Assembly (NCBI GenBank): GCA_964432885.1
Contig: CAYSPG010000017.1
Location: forward strand, 1-64,000
Length of the DNA: 64,000 nucleotides
Origin: CAYSPG01 sp964432885
GTDB taxonomy: Bacteria > Bacteroidota > Bacteroidia > AKYH767-A > OLB10
Direction: 5' to 3'
Position numbers and translations under genes: made by a program. Position 1 is the first letter of the stretch, and every line of letters begins with the position of its first letter. Shown piece after piece: positions 26,980 through 35,509 of this stretch. The notes below the pieces were generated by a model, which was not told the DNA's origin, did no database searches, and was given only the letters and a program-made list of their open reading frames with translations.

Positions 26980-27981
26980 ATGGAAGTTTATAGCCATTTA
27001 AATCCACGCCATCAAAACGCGCTGGCAGCCATCACCAATGATTTCCCCTTCCAGTTCCTATCTGGATTTACTCTGTTTTACAAAAACTTTATGAAAGAAG
27101 ATTTGGAAATAGTGTACAATAAGGAAATGGATGCCTATATACCTGTGCGCATCATTCAATCAAAGTTTTTTAGTTTGGGACAAATAATGCATGCTCCTAT
27201 AAGAAATAATCAGGAACTTTTACCACAGGACCAACTATTATTTTTTAAAAAATTGCTTGCCCATTTTTTAAAACACAAATCAATTGTTCGTTTTGTGCAG
27301 CCGCACCCATACGGAATATTGGGGGCCGTACCAGAAGGCGCTCACTCGTGTGAGTTTGGTACTTATGTCATTAATCTTCAACAAAACTACGAGGACATCT
27401 TTAATGCATTTCATCCCAAATACCAAAAAGCCATTTTACATTCGGAAAAAAATGGAGCTGTAGTTAAATTTGGATTGAATGTGCTTAGCGATTTTTATAA
27501 ATGTTATGCTGAAACAATGCAGCGTGTTGGAATGAAAGCAGAATCATTTGATTTTTTTCAATCCTTTTATCGTTGCATGGGCAGTGATAATGTTACAGCC
27601 GGAGTGGTATATGATAATGACGAACCCATTGGAGGAATATTTATGCTGCACTCAAAGTTTGCTGCTTTGTGTACACATGCCGGAAGCCGTGGCGAATCGA
27701 AACTTTATGGTGCCATGAAATACCTGCATGCACAAATGATGCGCAAATTAAAAGCGCACGAAATTTTAAAATACGATTTGGTAGGTGTGCGTATTGGAAA
27801 TAATGATCCGGCATTAGAAGGTATTTTCCGTTTTAAAAAAGGTTTTGGTGGAGATTTAAAAACAGGATACCTGTGGAAAATAGATTTAAATCCTGTAAAG
27901 GCAAAAATGTATGACCTTTTAATAAAGCTAAAACATAAAGGTGCACCATATAAAGACATTATAGACCAAGTAAACACCTAA
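26980..27981 (+). CDS. FemAB-like / GNAT-fold acyltransferase
   Basis: A 333-aa protein of the FemAB-like double-GNAT group, which in characterised members transfers amino acids from aminoacyl-tRNA to peptidoglycan precursors. Typical parts are FHPKYQKAILHSEKNGAVVK, then FYKCYAETMQRVGMKAESFDFF, a second GNAT core (GGIFMLHSKFAALCTHAG), and near the C-terminus FKKGFGGDLKTGYLWKID. It lies between an epimerase and a glycosyltransferase, so here it more likely acylates or aminoacylates a surface-glycan sugar than a peptidoglycan bridge; that is inference. No signal peptide or membrane segment. Confidence 0.8.
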   Translation: MEVYSHLNPRHQNALAAITNDFPFQFLSGFTLFYKNFMKEDLEIVYNKEMDAYIPVRIIQSKFFSLGQIMHAPIRNNQELLPQDQLLFFKKLLAHFLKHKSIVRFVQPHPYGILGAVPEGAHSCEFGTYVINLQQNYEDIFNAFHPKYQKAILHSEKNGAVVKFGLNVLSDFYKCYAETMQRVGMKAESFDFFQSFYRCMGSDNVTAGVVYDNDEPIGGIFMLHSKFAALCTHAGSRGESKLYGAMKYLHAQMMRKLKAHEILKYDLVGVRIGNNDPALEGIFRFKKGFGGDLKTGYLWKIDLNPVKAKMYDLLIKLKHKGAPYKDIIDQVNT

Positions 27982-28015
27982 CCTATTTAAAAATTTTACT
28001 ATTTGATAAAAATAT

Positions 28016-29197
28016 ATGCATGTACTTTTAGTTCCATCGTGGTACAAATCTATTACTGAGCCTGTACTTGGTACTTTTTTTGAAGAACAGGCCCGTGCCC
28101 TTATAAAGGCTGGTCATAAGGTAGGAATTATTTATCCGCAACTTGCTCCGGTAAGCGCAATGTTTGGCAAAAAAGATGAAATCAATGAATTTTTTAACGA
28201 CCATGGTTTACCTACATTTTCCTTTATTTATCAGTCAAAAATTCCAAAACTAAGATCGGTAATATATAAACGTTTTGCCGATAGGGTATCAAAAGTTTTT
28301 TCTTTGTACACCGAGCAATACGGTACTCCTGATATTATTCACGCTCATTCGGTTTTTCATGGAGGCATAGCTGCTTTTTATATTTCAAAAGCCAATAATA
28401 TTCCAATAGTAATTACTGAACATCTTACCGCTTTTATGAATGGAAGCATAACTCATAAAGATGACATTAAGTTGTCATCTTCCATTTTTAGAAAGGCCAA
28501 TGCTTCAATAATTGTAAGCCACAATTTTAAAAAAGATATTGAAAATGCTTTAAGACTTCCATCTGATACATTTACTGTAGTCCATAATATGGTGGCCGAT
28601 TTATTTTTTGAAAACGTAAAGGAAAAAAAACACCTGCCGGGAGAAGAATTCTTATTTTTCACCAATTCATTTTTACTGCCCCGAAAAAACCACAAACTGA
28701 TTTTTGAAGCGATAAAAATACTGATTGAAAAAGGAGTAAACGTGCGGCTTAGAGTTGGAGGCGATGGCCCATTAAAAGACGATTTAACCGCTTTGACTTT
28801 AAGCATGGGTCTTGAAAATAAAATAACTTTTCTTGGAGCCTTATCACGCCAGCAGGTAAAAGAAGAGGTAGATGCCTGCCACTCGTTTGTATTATCAAGT
28901 TTATACGAAACTTTTGGAGTGGTGCTTATTGAGAGTTTTGCTTGCGGCAGACCTGTGGTTGTTACCGATTCGGGCGGACCAAGAGATTTTGTTACACCAT
29001 CAAATGGAATACTGGTTAATGAATTTGATGCAACAAAACTTGCAAACGGGATGCAAGAAATTATAGAAAACTACAGCACATATAACCAACTTCAAATTTC
29101 AAAAAGTTGTTTCGACCTTTTTAATGAAAAAAAAATTGAATCGGAAATAGAAGCGATTTATAAAAACATTTTAATACCTAAAAAACAAAGTACATAA
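28016..29197 (+). CDS. Glycosyltransferase family 4
   Basis: 393-aa retaining GT-B glycosyltransferase. The N-terminal acceptor domain begins VPSWYKSITEPVLGTFFEEQ and has HAHSVFHGG. The nucleotide-sugar domain has FTNSFLLPRKNHKLIFEAI, RVGGDGPLKDDL and the EX7E pair in SSLYETFGVVLIESFACGRPVV followed by TDSGGPRDFV. The donor and acceptor sugars cannot be read from sequence. Gene order (epimerase, FemAB-like, GT4, deacetylase) supports a role in extracellular or cell-surface glycan assembly. Confidence 0.9.
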   Translation: MHVLLVPSWYKSITEPVLGTFFEEQARALIKAGHKVGIIYPQLAPVSAMFGKKDEINEFFNDHGLPTFSFIYQSKIPKLRSVIYKRFADRVSKVFSLYTEQYGTPDIIHAHSVFHGGIAAFYISKANNIPIVITEHLTAFMNGSITHKDDIKLSSSIFRKANASIIVSHNFKKDIENALRLPSDTFTVVHNMVADLFFENVKEKKHLPGEEFLFFTNSFLLPRKNHKLIFEAIKILIEKGVNVRLRVGGDGPLKDDLTALTLSMGLENKITFLGALSRQQVKEEVDACHSFVLSSLYETFGVVLIESFACGRPVVVTDSGGPRDFVTPSNGILVNEFDATKLANGMQEIIENYSTYNQLQISKSCFDLFNEKKIESEIEAIYKNILIPKKQST

Positions 29198-29225
29198 TAG
29201 GGTGTTACTGTTCTTTAATTAGCCT

Positions 29226-30272
29226 ATGCAAAAAAAAAAATTACTCATCACCTTTGATTATGAACTTTTTTTAGGTAACCGCAGTGGAAACACCACCGAA
29301 TGCCTGTTTACCCCAACCAACAAAGTGCTTGATGTAATAGAAAGTAAAAATGCTAAAGCCATTTTTTTTGTTGACACAACTTACTTACTAACGCTTAAAA
29401 AAAATCAAAACCATAACAGCAAAATAAAACTTGATTTTGAACAAGTTTGCAACCACATTGCTTCAATGGTTAAAAGAGGACATTATGTTTATCCTCACCT
29501 TCATCCCCACTGGCTTGATGCAGAATACATAGATTCATCAAATGAATGGCGTTTAAATAACACCAGTAAGTACCGCTTTCATCACTGTTCAATACAACAA
29601 CGCGAAGAGGTATTTGATAGATCAATGGAGTTGCTTTATCAGATTATTCAACCTATTAACACAAGCTACAACATTGATGCTTACCGGGCAGGTGGTTGGT
29701 GCATACAACCATTTGATGATTTTTTGCCTTTTTTTAATAAGCATAATATTAAATTTGACTTTAGTGTTTTGGGGGGGTTTTATTTGTTTAGCAACGCACA
29801 GTATTTCGACTTTTCATTGGCACCTGAAAAAAATATTTACGCCTTTAGCAACAACGTTACTGCTGAAGATATCGCTGGTTCCTTTTATCAGTTCAATATT
29901 TCTTCCATCCATATAAACCCGGTAACAAAATTTGCTGAACGCCTTTTTCTAAAACTATACACTAAGCTGTTTAATGACCATAGCTATAATCGTGGTGAAG
30001 GACAAATTGCAGTTAAACTTGATTTGCAAAATTTTAAACCAGCTACCAGTGGGCATGATATTCTCGATTCAAATTGGGAACGTGTAGCTATCGAATTACT
30101 TACCAGAATGAAGCTTCCTGTTTATAAAAAGCTTTTTTCAGAAACCGATTATATGCATTTTATATCTCACCCAAAAATGCTCACAAATCATAACATTAGA
30201 ATGTTTGACAAATTTCTTCAACATGCCTTTTCAAAGTATGATCTTGAAACCGATTTTAAGAAAATGATTTAA
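29226..30272 (+). CDS. Polysaccharide deacetylase-like protein
   Basis: A 348-aa NodB-homology-type protein. The opening LLITFDYELFLGNRSG carries the first Asp pair, followed by AIFFVDTTYLL, then YPHLHPHWLDAE (His motif) and DAYRAGGWCIQP (the arginine/tryptophan motif). The usual HS/TxxH metal motif appears here as HLHPHW. Family enzymes remove N- or O-acetyl groups from glycans. There is no signal peptide, so it would act in the cytoplasm on lipid-linked or nucleotide-linked sugars, unlike typical exported deacetylases. It closes the plus-strand glycan cluster and is convergent with the next gene (29 bp gap). Confidence 0.75.
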   Translation: MQKKKLLITFDYELFLGNRSGNTTECLFTPTNKVLDVIESKNAKAIFFVDTTYLLTLKKNQNHNSKIKLDFEQVCNHIASMVKRGHYVYPHLHPHWLDAEYIDSSNEWRLNNTSKYRFHHCSIQQREEVFDRSMELLYQIIQPINTSYNIDAYRAGGWCIQPFDDFLPFFNKHNIKFDFSVLGGFYLFSNAQYFDFSLAPEKNIYAFSNNVTAEDIAGSFYQFNISSIHINPVTKFAERLFLKLYTKLFNDHSYNRGEGQIAVKLDLQNFKPATSGHDILDSNWERVAIELLTRMKLPVYKKLFSETDYMHFISHPKMLTNHNIRMFDKFLQHAFSKYDLETDFKKMI

Positions 30273-30301
30273 TTAATTGAAAAATTTCAGAAGAACTTTT
30301 A

Positions 30302-31717
30302 TCACGACATTCCATCCATTTTTTCGTATTTCATATAAGGTGGAATTGGAATATTAAAGTTTTGAAGAATATTGGGAACAATTGCTGTAGATAATACCGA
30401 CTTTATTTCTTGTGTTTGCGGCTTTAGTTGTGGATCATAAATAAGACAAGTACCTTCAGGAATATGATATGCTGTTGAATCAGCTTTATCTTCAATAATT
30501 AAATTATATAACCCCAATTCTTTAAACGGAATCTGAACTCCATCAACAACAGCAAATGCCTTGCTTACATTTTTTTGGCCAAAATCAATAGCAAAAAAAC
30601 CGTTTTCTTGTAAACGAAAAGTGGTAGGTTCATTTCCAATTACAATTTTTTCGAGCTTGTTTTTAAAGTCATTTACTCTTTCAGGATTAATGCGAACATT
30701 AAATTGAGGAAACATTGATGGAACTGAAGTGTATTCATCAGATTGAATTCCAAGAGCGTTTAAAAACACTTCGGGCTTTTCAACGTACACTTGTGAATCA
30801 ATTTGTTCGGCTGTGGTAGATGCTTGCCCCATACTGCTTGCAACTATTAACTTATAACCCGGATTGTTATTTACAAACTCAACCACCTCCTTAAAAAAAC
30901 GATTGAAAACTCCCATAGTAAAATTTATCTCATTCTTATAGGTATCCACCCAGTCCTTTTCAATATTAAAGTTAGAATAATCGCCTGGGTAGGCAGCAGC
31001 CCAATACCTGTGCATTGATGACGCTACATGGTTGGTAAAGAAAGTAGCAAACTGGGGTTTGGTATTTTTTAACTGTTTTATAAAAACATCAAAAGCAAGC
31101 ACCATTTGATAAGTGCGTCTTCGTGTTTTTATCCAAGGTTTTTTTCTTTCGTTGAGCACATGCATTCCCAGTTCAACAAATGTAGAAGTGCGTAAGCCTA
31201 ACCGAGGCGCATTTAAAATAACTTTTGCACCTGATTTTAGATTCAATGATGATGATACGTTTCGAGATGATTCACGAGACATTTGAAGATTAAAATCCTG
31301 AAAAGACTCGATGTATTCAGGATAGGCGGTTTTAGATGTTGCAAATGGGTCAGGAATGTAAAATGCATAATCGCGGTAATTTTCAGGAGGAGGAGAAGAA
31401 TGCATGCTTCCACAAACGCCTGTGCTTATTCCGTTTTTTTGAAGTATTTCCCAAACAGAGGGATACCTTGAATTAGCCTCTGATAAGTCTTGATTAAAAT
31501 CGCTAATACGATGTTTAAGGTTATTTACACCTCTGTGTAAGGTTGGCCAGGTGATCCATGGTGATAATTCGCCTTCATCTGGAACAATGGTTTCGTATTT
31601 GCTGCATTTTTCGAGATACTGCGCCAAAAATGAATCAGGATTTCTCTGACAATAATCGCGCATTACGCGCCATGGTACTTCATTTAGTTCAAATAAGATA
31701 ACTTTTTTGGATTGCAT
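30302..31717 (-). CDS. Alkaline-phosphatase-superfamily-like protein with altered metal motif
   Basis: A 471-aa cytoplasmic protein (no signal peptide) opening VILFELNEVPW. The core resembles type I phosphodiesterase/nucleotide pyrophosphatases: a possible Thr nucleophile in ITWPTLHRG, a C-terminal part with LIVASSMGQAS where active family members have SDHG(M/Q), and TNHVASSMHRYW where they have D...GH. The Asp/His ligands in the SDHG position are replaced by Ser/Met, so a normal two-metal site is doubtful. It may be a non-catalytic or altered member. It converges on the glycan cluster and may modify or regulate its product; the function is unknown. Confidence 0.6.
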   Translation of the reverse strand: MQSKKVILFELNEVPWRVMRDYCQRNPDSFLAQYLEKCSKYETIVPDEGELSPWITWPTLHRGVNNLKHRISDFNQDLSEANSRYPSVWEILQKNGISTGVCGSMHSSPPPENYRDYAFYIPDPFATSKTAYPEYIESFQDFNLQMSRESSRNVSSSLNLKSGAKVILNAPRLGLRTSTFVELGMHVLNERKKPWIKTRRRTYQMVLAFDVFIKQLKNTKPQFATFFTNHVASSMHRYWAAAYPGDYSNFNIEKDWVDTYKNEINFTMGVFNRFFKEVVEFVNNNPGYKLIVASSMGQASTTAEQIDSQVYVEKPEVFLNALGIQSDEYTSVPSMFPQFNVRINPERVNDFKNKLEKIVIGNEPTTFRLQENGFFAIDFGQKNVSKAFAVVDGVQIPFKELGLYNLIIEDKADSTAYHIPEGTCLIYDPQLKPQTQEIKSVLSTAIVPNILQNFNIPIPPYMKYEKMDGMS

Positions 31718-31844
31718 TCGGTTTTTCGTTTTAAATAGTTAAGTAAAAGTACGGCATAATTTGGTTTTAGCGCTGACAAAAATCGTGCATTTTATGGCAG
31801 TTGTCAATACATTTTTCAACATCGTTCAAAATGGATGTATATTA

Positions 31845-31880
31845 AAAAAGCGAAACCCCGACCTAAGCCGGGGCTTCTAC
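31845..31880 (-). terminator. Rho-independent terminator for the small exported-protein gene
   Basis: On the minus strand GAAGCCCCGG ... CCGGGGTTTC-type pairing (stem of about 9 bp, one G-U, loop of 7) is followed by CGCTTTTTTAA. It lies about 30 bp past the stop at 31911. The plus strand lacks a T-tract after the stem, so it is one-directional. Confidence 0.8.
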
Positions 31881-31910
31881 CTAAACCTAAAAACTATGAA
31901 AACAACTTCT

Positions 31911-32195
31911 TTATTTCTGTGAATTTTCCTTTTGGAGTTTCTCCATTTTTACAGTTTTGTTTTTATTCTGTTCAGGAGATATGTCTTTAACAACTATTGT
32001 GCCTTTTTTGTTTTCTTCTTTTTTATTATTTTTTGTTATCGGCTTGCGTTTTTTGACACTATTAATTTTAGTTGGTTTAACTACTGTTTGACTTTGAGGT
32101 TTAATTATACTATCGGTTTGCGCATAAATGAAAGTGGCCGGTAGCACAATTAAGATTAAACAACTAATACCTTTTTTTATAACTGCTGTAAACAC
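31911..32195 (-). CDS. Small exported lysine-rich protein, unknown function
   Basis: About 94 aa if started at the GTG at 32195. This gives a clean Sec signal peptide (FTAVIKKGISCLILIVLPAT, cleavage near IYAQ) followed by a short, very basic, low-complexity tail (KKRKPITKNNKKEENKKG). The frame stays open to a TTG at 32255 (114 aa), but that start would put 20 extra residues before the signal peptide. A near-consensus -7 box (CATCTTTG, 32207-32200) just 5 bp before the GTG also favours the shorter form. I do not recognise the family. The basic tail could bind anionic glycans or nucleic acids in the envelope; that is speculation. Confidence 0.6.
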   Translation of the reverse strand: MFTAVIKKGISCLILIVLPATFIYAQTDSIIKPQSQTVVKPTKINSVKKRKPITKNNKKEENKKGTIVVKDISPEQNKNKTVKMEKLQKENSQK

Positions 32196-32199
32196 TGCA

Positions 32200-32207
32200 C
32201 AAAGATG
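32200..32207 (-). promoter_or_regulatory. Candidate -7 box for the small exported-protein gene
   Basis: CATCTTTG on the minus strand followed by TGCAG, one mismatch to TAnnTTTG, immediately upstream of the GTG start at 32195. It implies a leaderless or nearly leaderless transcript. Confidence 0.35.
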
Positions 32208-32303
32208 ACTGTTTTGTAATGAAAAAGTGGTGAAACGATGTAAAAAAAATGTCAATATAACTTAAAAGCACTATAGATATATCTTATTTAATTATTATAG
32301 CTC

Positions 32304-33563
32304 TTAGCCATTACTTCTAATAGCCTCAACAGGGTCAAGTCGAGATGCGCTCCATGCAGGAATAAAACCCGACAGCACCCCAATAAAGGCTGAAATTCCT
32401 ATTCCCCAAAATAAATTTTCAAGGGTAAGTAACAATGAAAATCCTAAAATATCCTCAGCAAAAAAAGTAAGTATGTAGATGATAAACAAACCGGCAAGTC
32501 CGCCAATCAAACATAAGGTAACAGCTTCAACCAAAAACTGAAGCAGAATAAAATAACGCTTTGCACCCAATGATTTTTGAATCCCTATTTGATTGGTGCG
32601 TTCGCGTACTGAAACAAACATGATGTTGGCAATACCAAAGCCACCTACTATTATTGAAAAAATAGCAATAAAACCTCCTGCAAAATTTACCGTGCTAAAC
32701 AAACTTGAAACACCATTGGTAAATAATGTAGATTCATTAAGAGCAAAGTTATCATCTTGTGAAGGGCGCAACCTTCTGATTGAACGCATGGCACTTTTTA
32801 AATCATCTTTTGCATATGCAGCAGCAATTCCATCTTTAATTTTTGCTTTTATAAACGGGTTGTTGTTCTCTGTTTTAAGATCAACCAGATTACGGCCACT
32901 GTTTAATGGTATAAGCACAAAATTATCTGAACTTGCCTCAAGTAAACTTTTGCCTTCCTTTTTAAAAACTCCTATTACTTCAAACCTTTTTCCTAATACC
33001 TTTATGCTTTTTCCAATTGGGTTTGTGTTTCCAAATAATCCATCGGCCACATCATTACCAATTACCGCGATTGGGCGACCCGAAGCTGATTCTGTTTCAG
33101 AAAAATAGCGCCCATCTCGAATGTCAAATGATTTTATTTTATAGTAATCATGTGTCGCCAAGCCAACTGTAATATTCTCAACAGCGTTATTCAAATATTT
33201 TACCGTTCTGTTGGCCACATAAGCTTCAAACGTAAATGTTTGAATAGTGCTGGTACGAATTTTTAGCTCCTCCATTTCTTTAGGAGATGGCACAGGCCTC
33301 TGCCAATACTTCCACCAGTTATCAAAGCCTCCTTCCCATGGCCATTTTTCGATATAAATCACATTGTCGCCAAACGATTCCATACTTTTATGAATGTTAT
33401 CTTCCATCCCATCCACAACAGTAAACACAGATATGATGGAAAAAATGCCTATAGTGATTCCTAATAACGATAAAAAAGTACGCAGTTTATTGGCACGCAA
33501 AGCATGCAGGGCAAACAAAACGCTTTCTTTTAAAAGTTTAATAAATATACGCAGCCTTAGCAT
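32304..33563 (-). CDS. ABC transporter permease, MacB/FtsX type
   Basis: 419-aa inner-membrane permease. One N-terminal TM (RTFLSLLGITIGIFSIISVFT, about 29-49), a large periplasmic MacB_PCD domain (about 50-290) and three C-terminal TMs with the FtsX motif (VRERTNQIGIQKSLGAKRYFI between TM2 and TM3), ending in PAWSASRLDPVEAIRSNG. Such proteins couple cytoplasmic ATP hydrolysis to mechanotransmission in drug, peptide or lipoprotein handling. The partner ATPase and membrane-fusion protein are not in this window. A -7 box sits 5 bp from the ATG. Confidence 0.92.
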   Translation of the reverse strand: MLRLRIFIKLLKESVLFALHALRANKLRTFLSLLGITIGIFSIISVFTVVDGMEDNIHKSMESFGDNVIYIEKWPWEGGFDNWWKYWQRPVPSPKEMEELKIRTSTIQTFTFEAYVANRTVKYLNNAVENITVGLATHDYYKIKSFDIRDGRYFSETESASGRPIAVIGNDVADGLFGNTNPIGKSIKVLGKRFEVIGVFKKEGKSLLEASSDNFVLIPLNSGRNLVDLKTENNNPFIKAKIKDGIAAAYAKDDLKSAMRSIRRLRPSQDDNFALNESTLFTNGVSSLFSTVNFAGGFIAIFSIIVGGFGIANIMFVSVRERTNQIGIQKSLGAKRYFILLQFLVEAVTLCLIGGLAGLFIIYILTFFAEDILGFSLLLTLENLFWGIGISAFIGVLSGFIPAWSASRLDPVEAIRSNG

Positions 33564-33885
33564 GACACAAAGGTAGTAGAAATGTTAAAGTTAAATATTG
33601 CGTTTCGGTTTACTAGCAATACTGTTTATCTTTTGTTAAGAGCAATTTTTTTTTTAAAATAGTCTAAACAAAAAAAAACGTCCTTTAGTTTTTGCAACCG
33701 AGGCCATCTTAGTGAAAAAAAATAAACTTATTGTAACACATTTTTTCCATGCTTTACATTGTCGGTAATTTTGACAGGGGCAAGTGTTTAATTGTAAATG
33801 CCATTTAAGAGAGTTCCTTTTTCCAGAAGTATCACATTCACTAATACAACGAAAGATTTTTTACAATTTCACTCTTTTGTACCAA
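33564..33885. other. AT-rich spacer between the histone-like gene and the ABC permease
   Basis: About 320 bp with no credible ORF. At its left end lies the permease promoter; at its right end it abuts the terminator of the lysine-rich gene. Long A and T tracts; no structured RNA recognised. Confidence 0.6.
33568..33575 (-). promoter_or_regulatory. -7 promoter box giving a probably leaderless permease transcript
   Basis: TACCTTTG on the minus strand, exact TAnnTTTG match. It ends only 4 bp before the permease ATG (33563), so transcription should start at or next to the start codon. Confidence 0.5.
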
Positions 33886-33925
33886 ATAAAAAAGCCATCC
33901 TTACAGGGATGGCCTTTTTATTTTT
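33886..33925 (-). terminator. Bidirectional terminator after the histone-like gene
   Basis: AAAAAGCCATCC, loop TTACA, GGATGGCCTTTTT flanked by A- and T-tracts on both sides. It ends about 10 bp after the stop codon (33936) of the lysine-rich gene. Confidence 0.85.
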
Positions 33926-33935
33926 AAAGAAGATA

Positions 33936-34160
33936 TTACTTCTTCTTTTTAGCAGCTTTCTTTTTAGCGGCTTTCTTTTTAGCGGCTTTCTTTTTAGGAG
34001 CCGCTTTTTTTGCAGAAACTGACCTACGCTTTGCAGCTTTCTTTTTAGGTGCAGCTTTCTTTTTAGCAGCTTTCTTTTTAGCCGCTTTCTTTTTGGGGGC
34101 AGCTTTTTTTGCCTCCACAACTGAAGTAGTAACTTCAGCAATCATTGAATTGTTCATCAT
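33936..34160 (-). CDS. Lysine/alanine-rich histone-H1-like protein
   Basis: 74 aa. After a short acidic-neutral N-terminus (MMNNSMIAEVTTSVVEAKKAAP) the protein is built of KKKAA(K/P) repeats interrupted by KRRSVSAKKAAP. About half the residues are lysine. It resembles bacterial histone-H1-like nucleoid proteins (Hc1/AlgP-like tails), which bind DNA by charge and are often length-variable. The DNA repeats make replication slippage likely. It is flanked by very AT-rich spacers and has its own terminator, so it is probably a strong separate unit. The nucleoid role is inferred from composition only. Confidence 0.8.
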   Translation of the reverse strand: MMNNSMIAEVTTSVVEAKKAAPKKKAAKKKAAKKKAAPKKKAAKRRSVSAKKAAPKKKAAKKKAAKKKAAKKKK

Positions 34161-34264
34161 GATTATTTATTTATTGGTTAATTAATCACACATTTATACT
34201 TCCGTTCTCTATTAATTGTTACATTATTTGAGCAACAATTTTTATTAAACAGATTTTTATTGAA

Positions 34265-35509
34265 TTAATGCACTGCTATTTTTTCTGATTGATATTCTCC
34301 TGCAGCAAGTTTTCCTTTTATTTTAGTAAACGCGTCAATCGTATATTTTACATCATCCAATGTATGCACTGCTGTTGGTATCAATCGCAGCATAATAATT
34401 CCTTTGGGCACAACAGGATAAACAACCATTGAGCAAAACACATCGTAGTTTTCGCGCAAATCAAAAATCAAATTGGTTGCTTCGGGAATGGTTCCGTTTA
34501 AATATACGGGTGTTACAGGCGATTGCGTTTTTCCAATTTCAAATCCAGCTTCTTTTAACCCACCTTGTAATGCATCAACAATTTTCCACAGGTTTGCTTT
34601 CAACTCCGGTTTTGATTTTAAAAGTTCCAACCGCTTTAATGCGCCTATTACTAAAGGCATTGGTAAGCTTTTGGCAAATATCTGCGAACGCATATTATAT
34701 TTCATGTACTCAATAACCTGCGCATCGCTGGCAATAAAAGCTCCGATGAGTGCCATTGATTTTGCAAACGTTCCAAAATATATATCTACTCCATCCTGAA
34801 CACCTTGTTCTTCGCCTGTTCCTGCTCCGGTTTTTCCCATGGTGCCAAAGCCGTGTGCATCGTCAACAAAAAGTCTGAACTGGAATTTCTTTTTCAATGC
34901 AACAATCTCTTTCAACTTACCCTGATCACCGCTCATCCCAAACACACCTTCTGTGATTACCAATATGCTTCCTCCGGTTTCGTCAACAATTTTTTTGGCG
35001 CGCTCAAGTTGCTTTGATAGATTCTCAATATCATTATGCGGATACACAAACCGTTTGCCCATGTGCAAACGCAATCCATCTATTATACATGCATGCGATT
35101 CGCTATCATATACTATTACGTCATGTCGGTCAACCAAACAGTCAATGGCGCTAACCATGCCCTGATATCCAAAGTTTAATAATATAGCATCTTCTTTTCC
35201 TTCAAATTGTGCAAGTTCTTTTTCAAGTTGCATATGCAAGTCACTTTCGCCACTCATCATACGAGCGCCCATCGGAAGTCCTAATCCAAATTTTTGTGCA
35301 CCTTCGGTATCTGCTTTGCGAACTTCAGGGTGATTTGCAAGCCCCAGGTAATTATTTAAGCTCCAAACTAATTTTTCTTTTCCGCGAAAAATCATTCGGT
35401 TTGAAATTTCTCCTTCAAGTTTTGGAAAAGTAAAATAACCGTGCGATTCTTTTGCATGCATGCCCAACGGACCGCGGTTCTTTTTAATTTTCTCAAACAA
35501 ATCTGCCAT
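34265..35509 (-). CDS. PLP-dependent alpha-oxoamine synthase (serine palmitoyltransferase / cysteate acyltransferase-like)
   Basis: 414-aa fold-type I PLP enzyme that decarboxylatively condenses an amino acid with an acyl-CoA or acyl-ACP. Signatures: WSLNNYLGLANHPEV, FGYQGMVSAI, VYDSESHACIIDGLRL (PLP-stacking His), LFVDDAHGFGTMG (Asp and His) and the Schiff-base Lys in GTFAKSMALIGAF. The family includes serine palmitoyltransferase, 2-amino-3-ketobutyrate CoA ligase, AONS and the cysteate acyltransferases that start sulfonolipid synthesis in gliding Bacteroidota. The N-terminal extension (about 1-45, GMHAKESHGYFTFP) argues for a lipid-forming member over KBL or BioF. No bioB/bioD or threonine dehydrogenase is adjacent. 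Confidence 0.85.
   Translation of the reverse strand: MADLFEKIKKNRGPLGMHAKESHGYFTFPKLEGEISNRMIFRGKEKLVWSLNNYLGLANHPEVRKADTEGAQKFGLGLPMGARMMSGESDLHMQLEKELAQFEGKEDAILLNFGYQGMVSAIDCLVDRHDVIVYDSESHACIIDGLRLHMGKRFVYPHNDIENLSKQLERAKKIVDETGGSILVITEGVFGMSGDQGKLKEIVALKKKFQFRLFVDDAHGFGTMGKTGAGTGEEQGVQDGVDIYFGTFAKSMALIGAFIASDAQVIEYMKYNMRSQIFAKSLPMPLVIGALKRLELLKSKPELKANLWKIVDALQGGLKEAGFEIGKTQSPVTPVYLNGTIPEATNLIFDLRENYDVFCSMVVYPVVPKGIIMLRLIPTAVHTLDDVKYTIDAFTKIKGKLAAGEYQSEKIAVH

Noticed and set aside
33798..34022. Plus-strand ORF with a long Phe/Leu/Ser-rich C-terminus opposite the histone-like gene
   Set aside because: It is the antisense image of the KKKAA repeat and of the terminator; no promoter or family resemblance.
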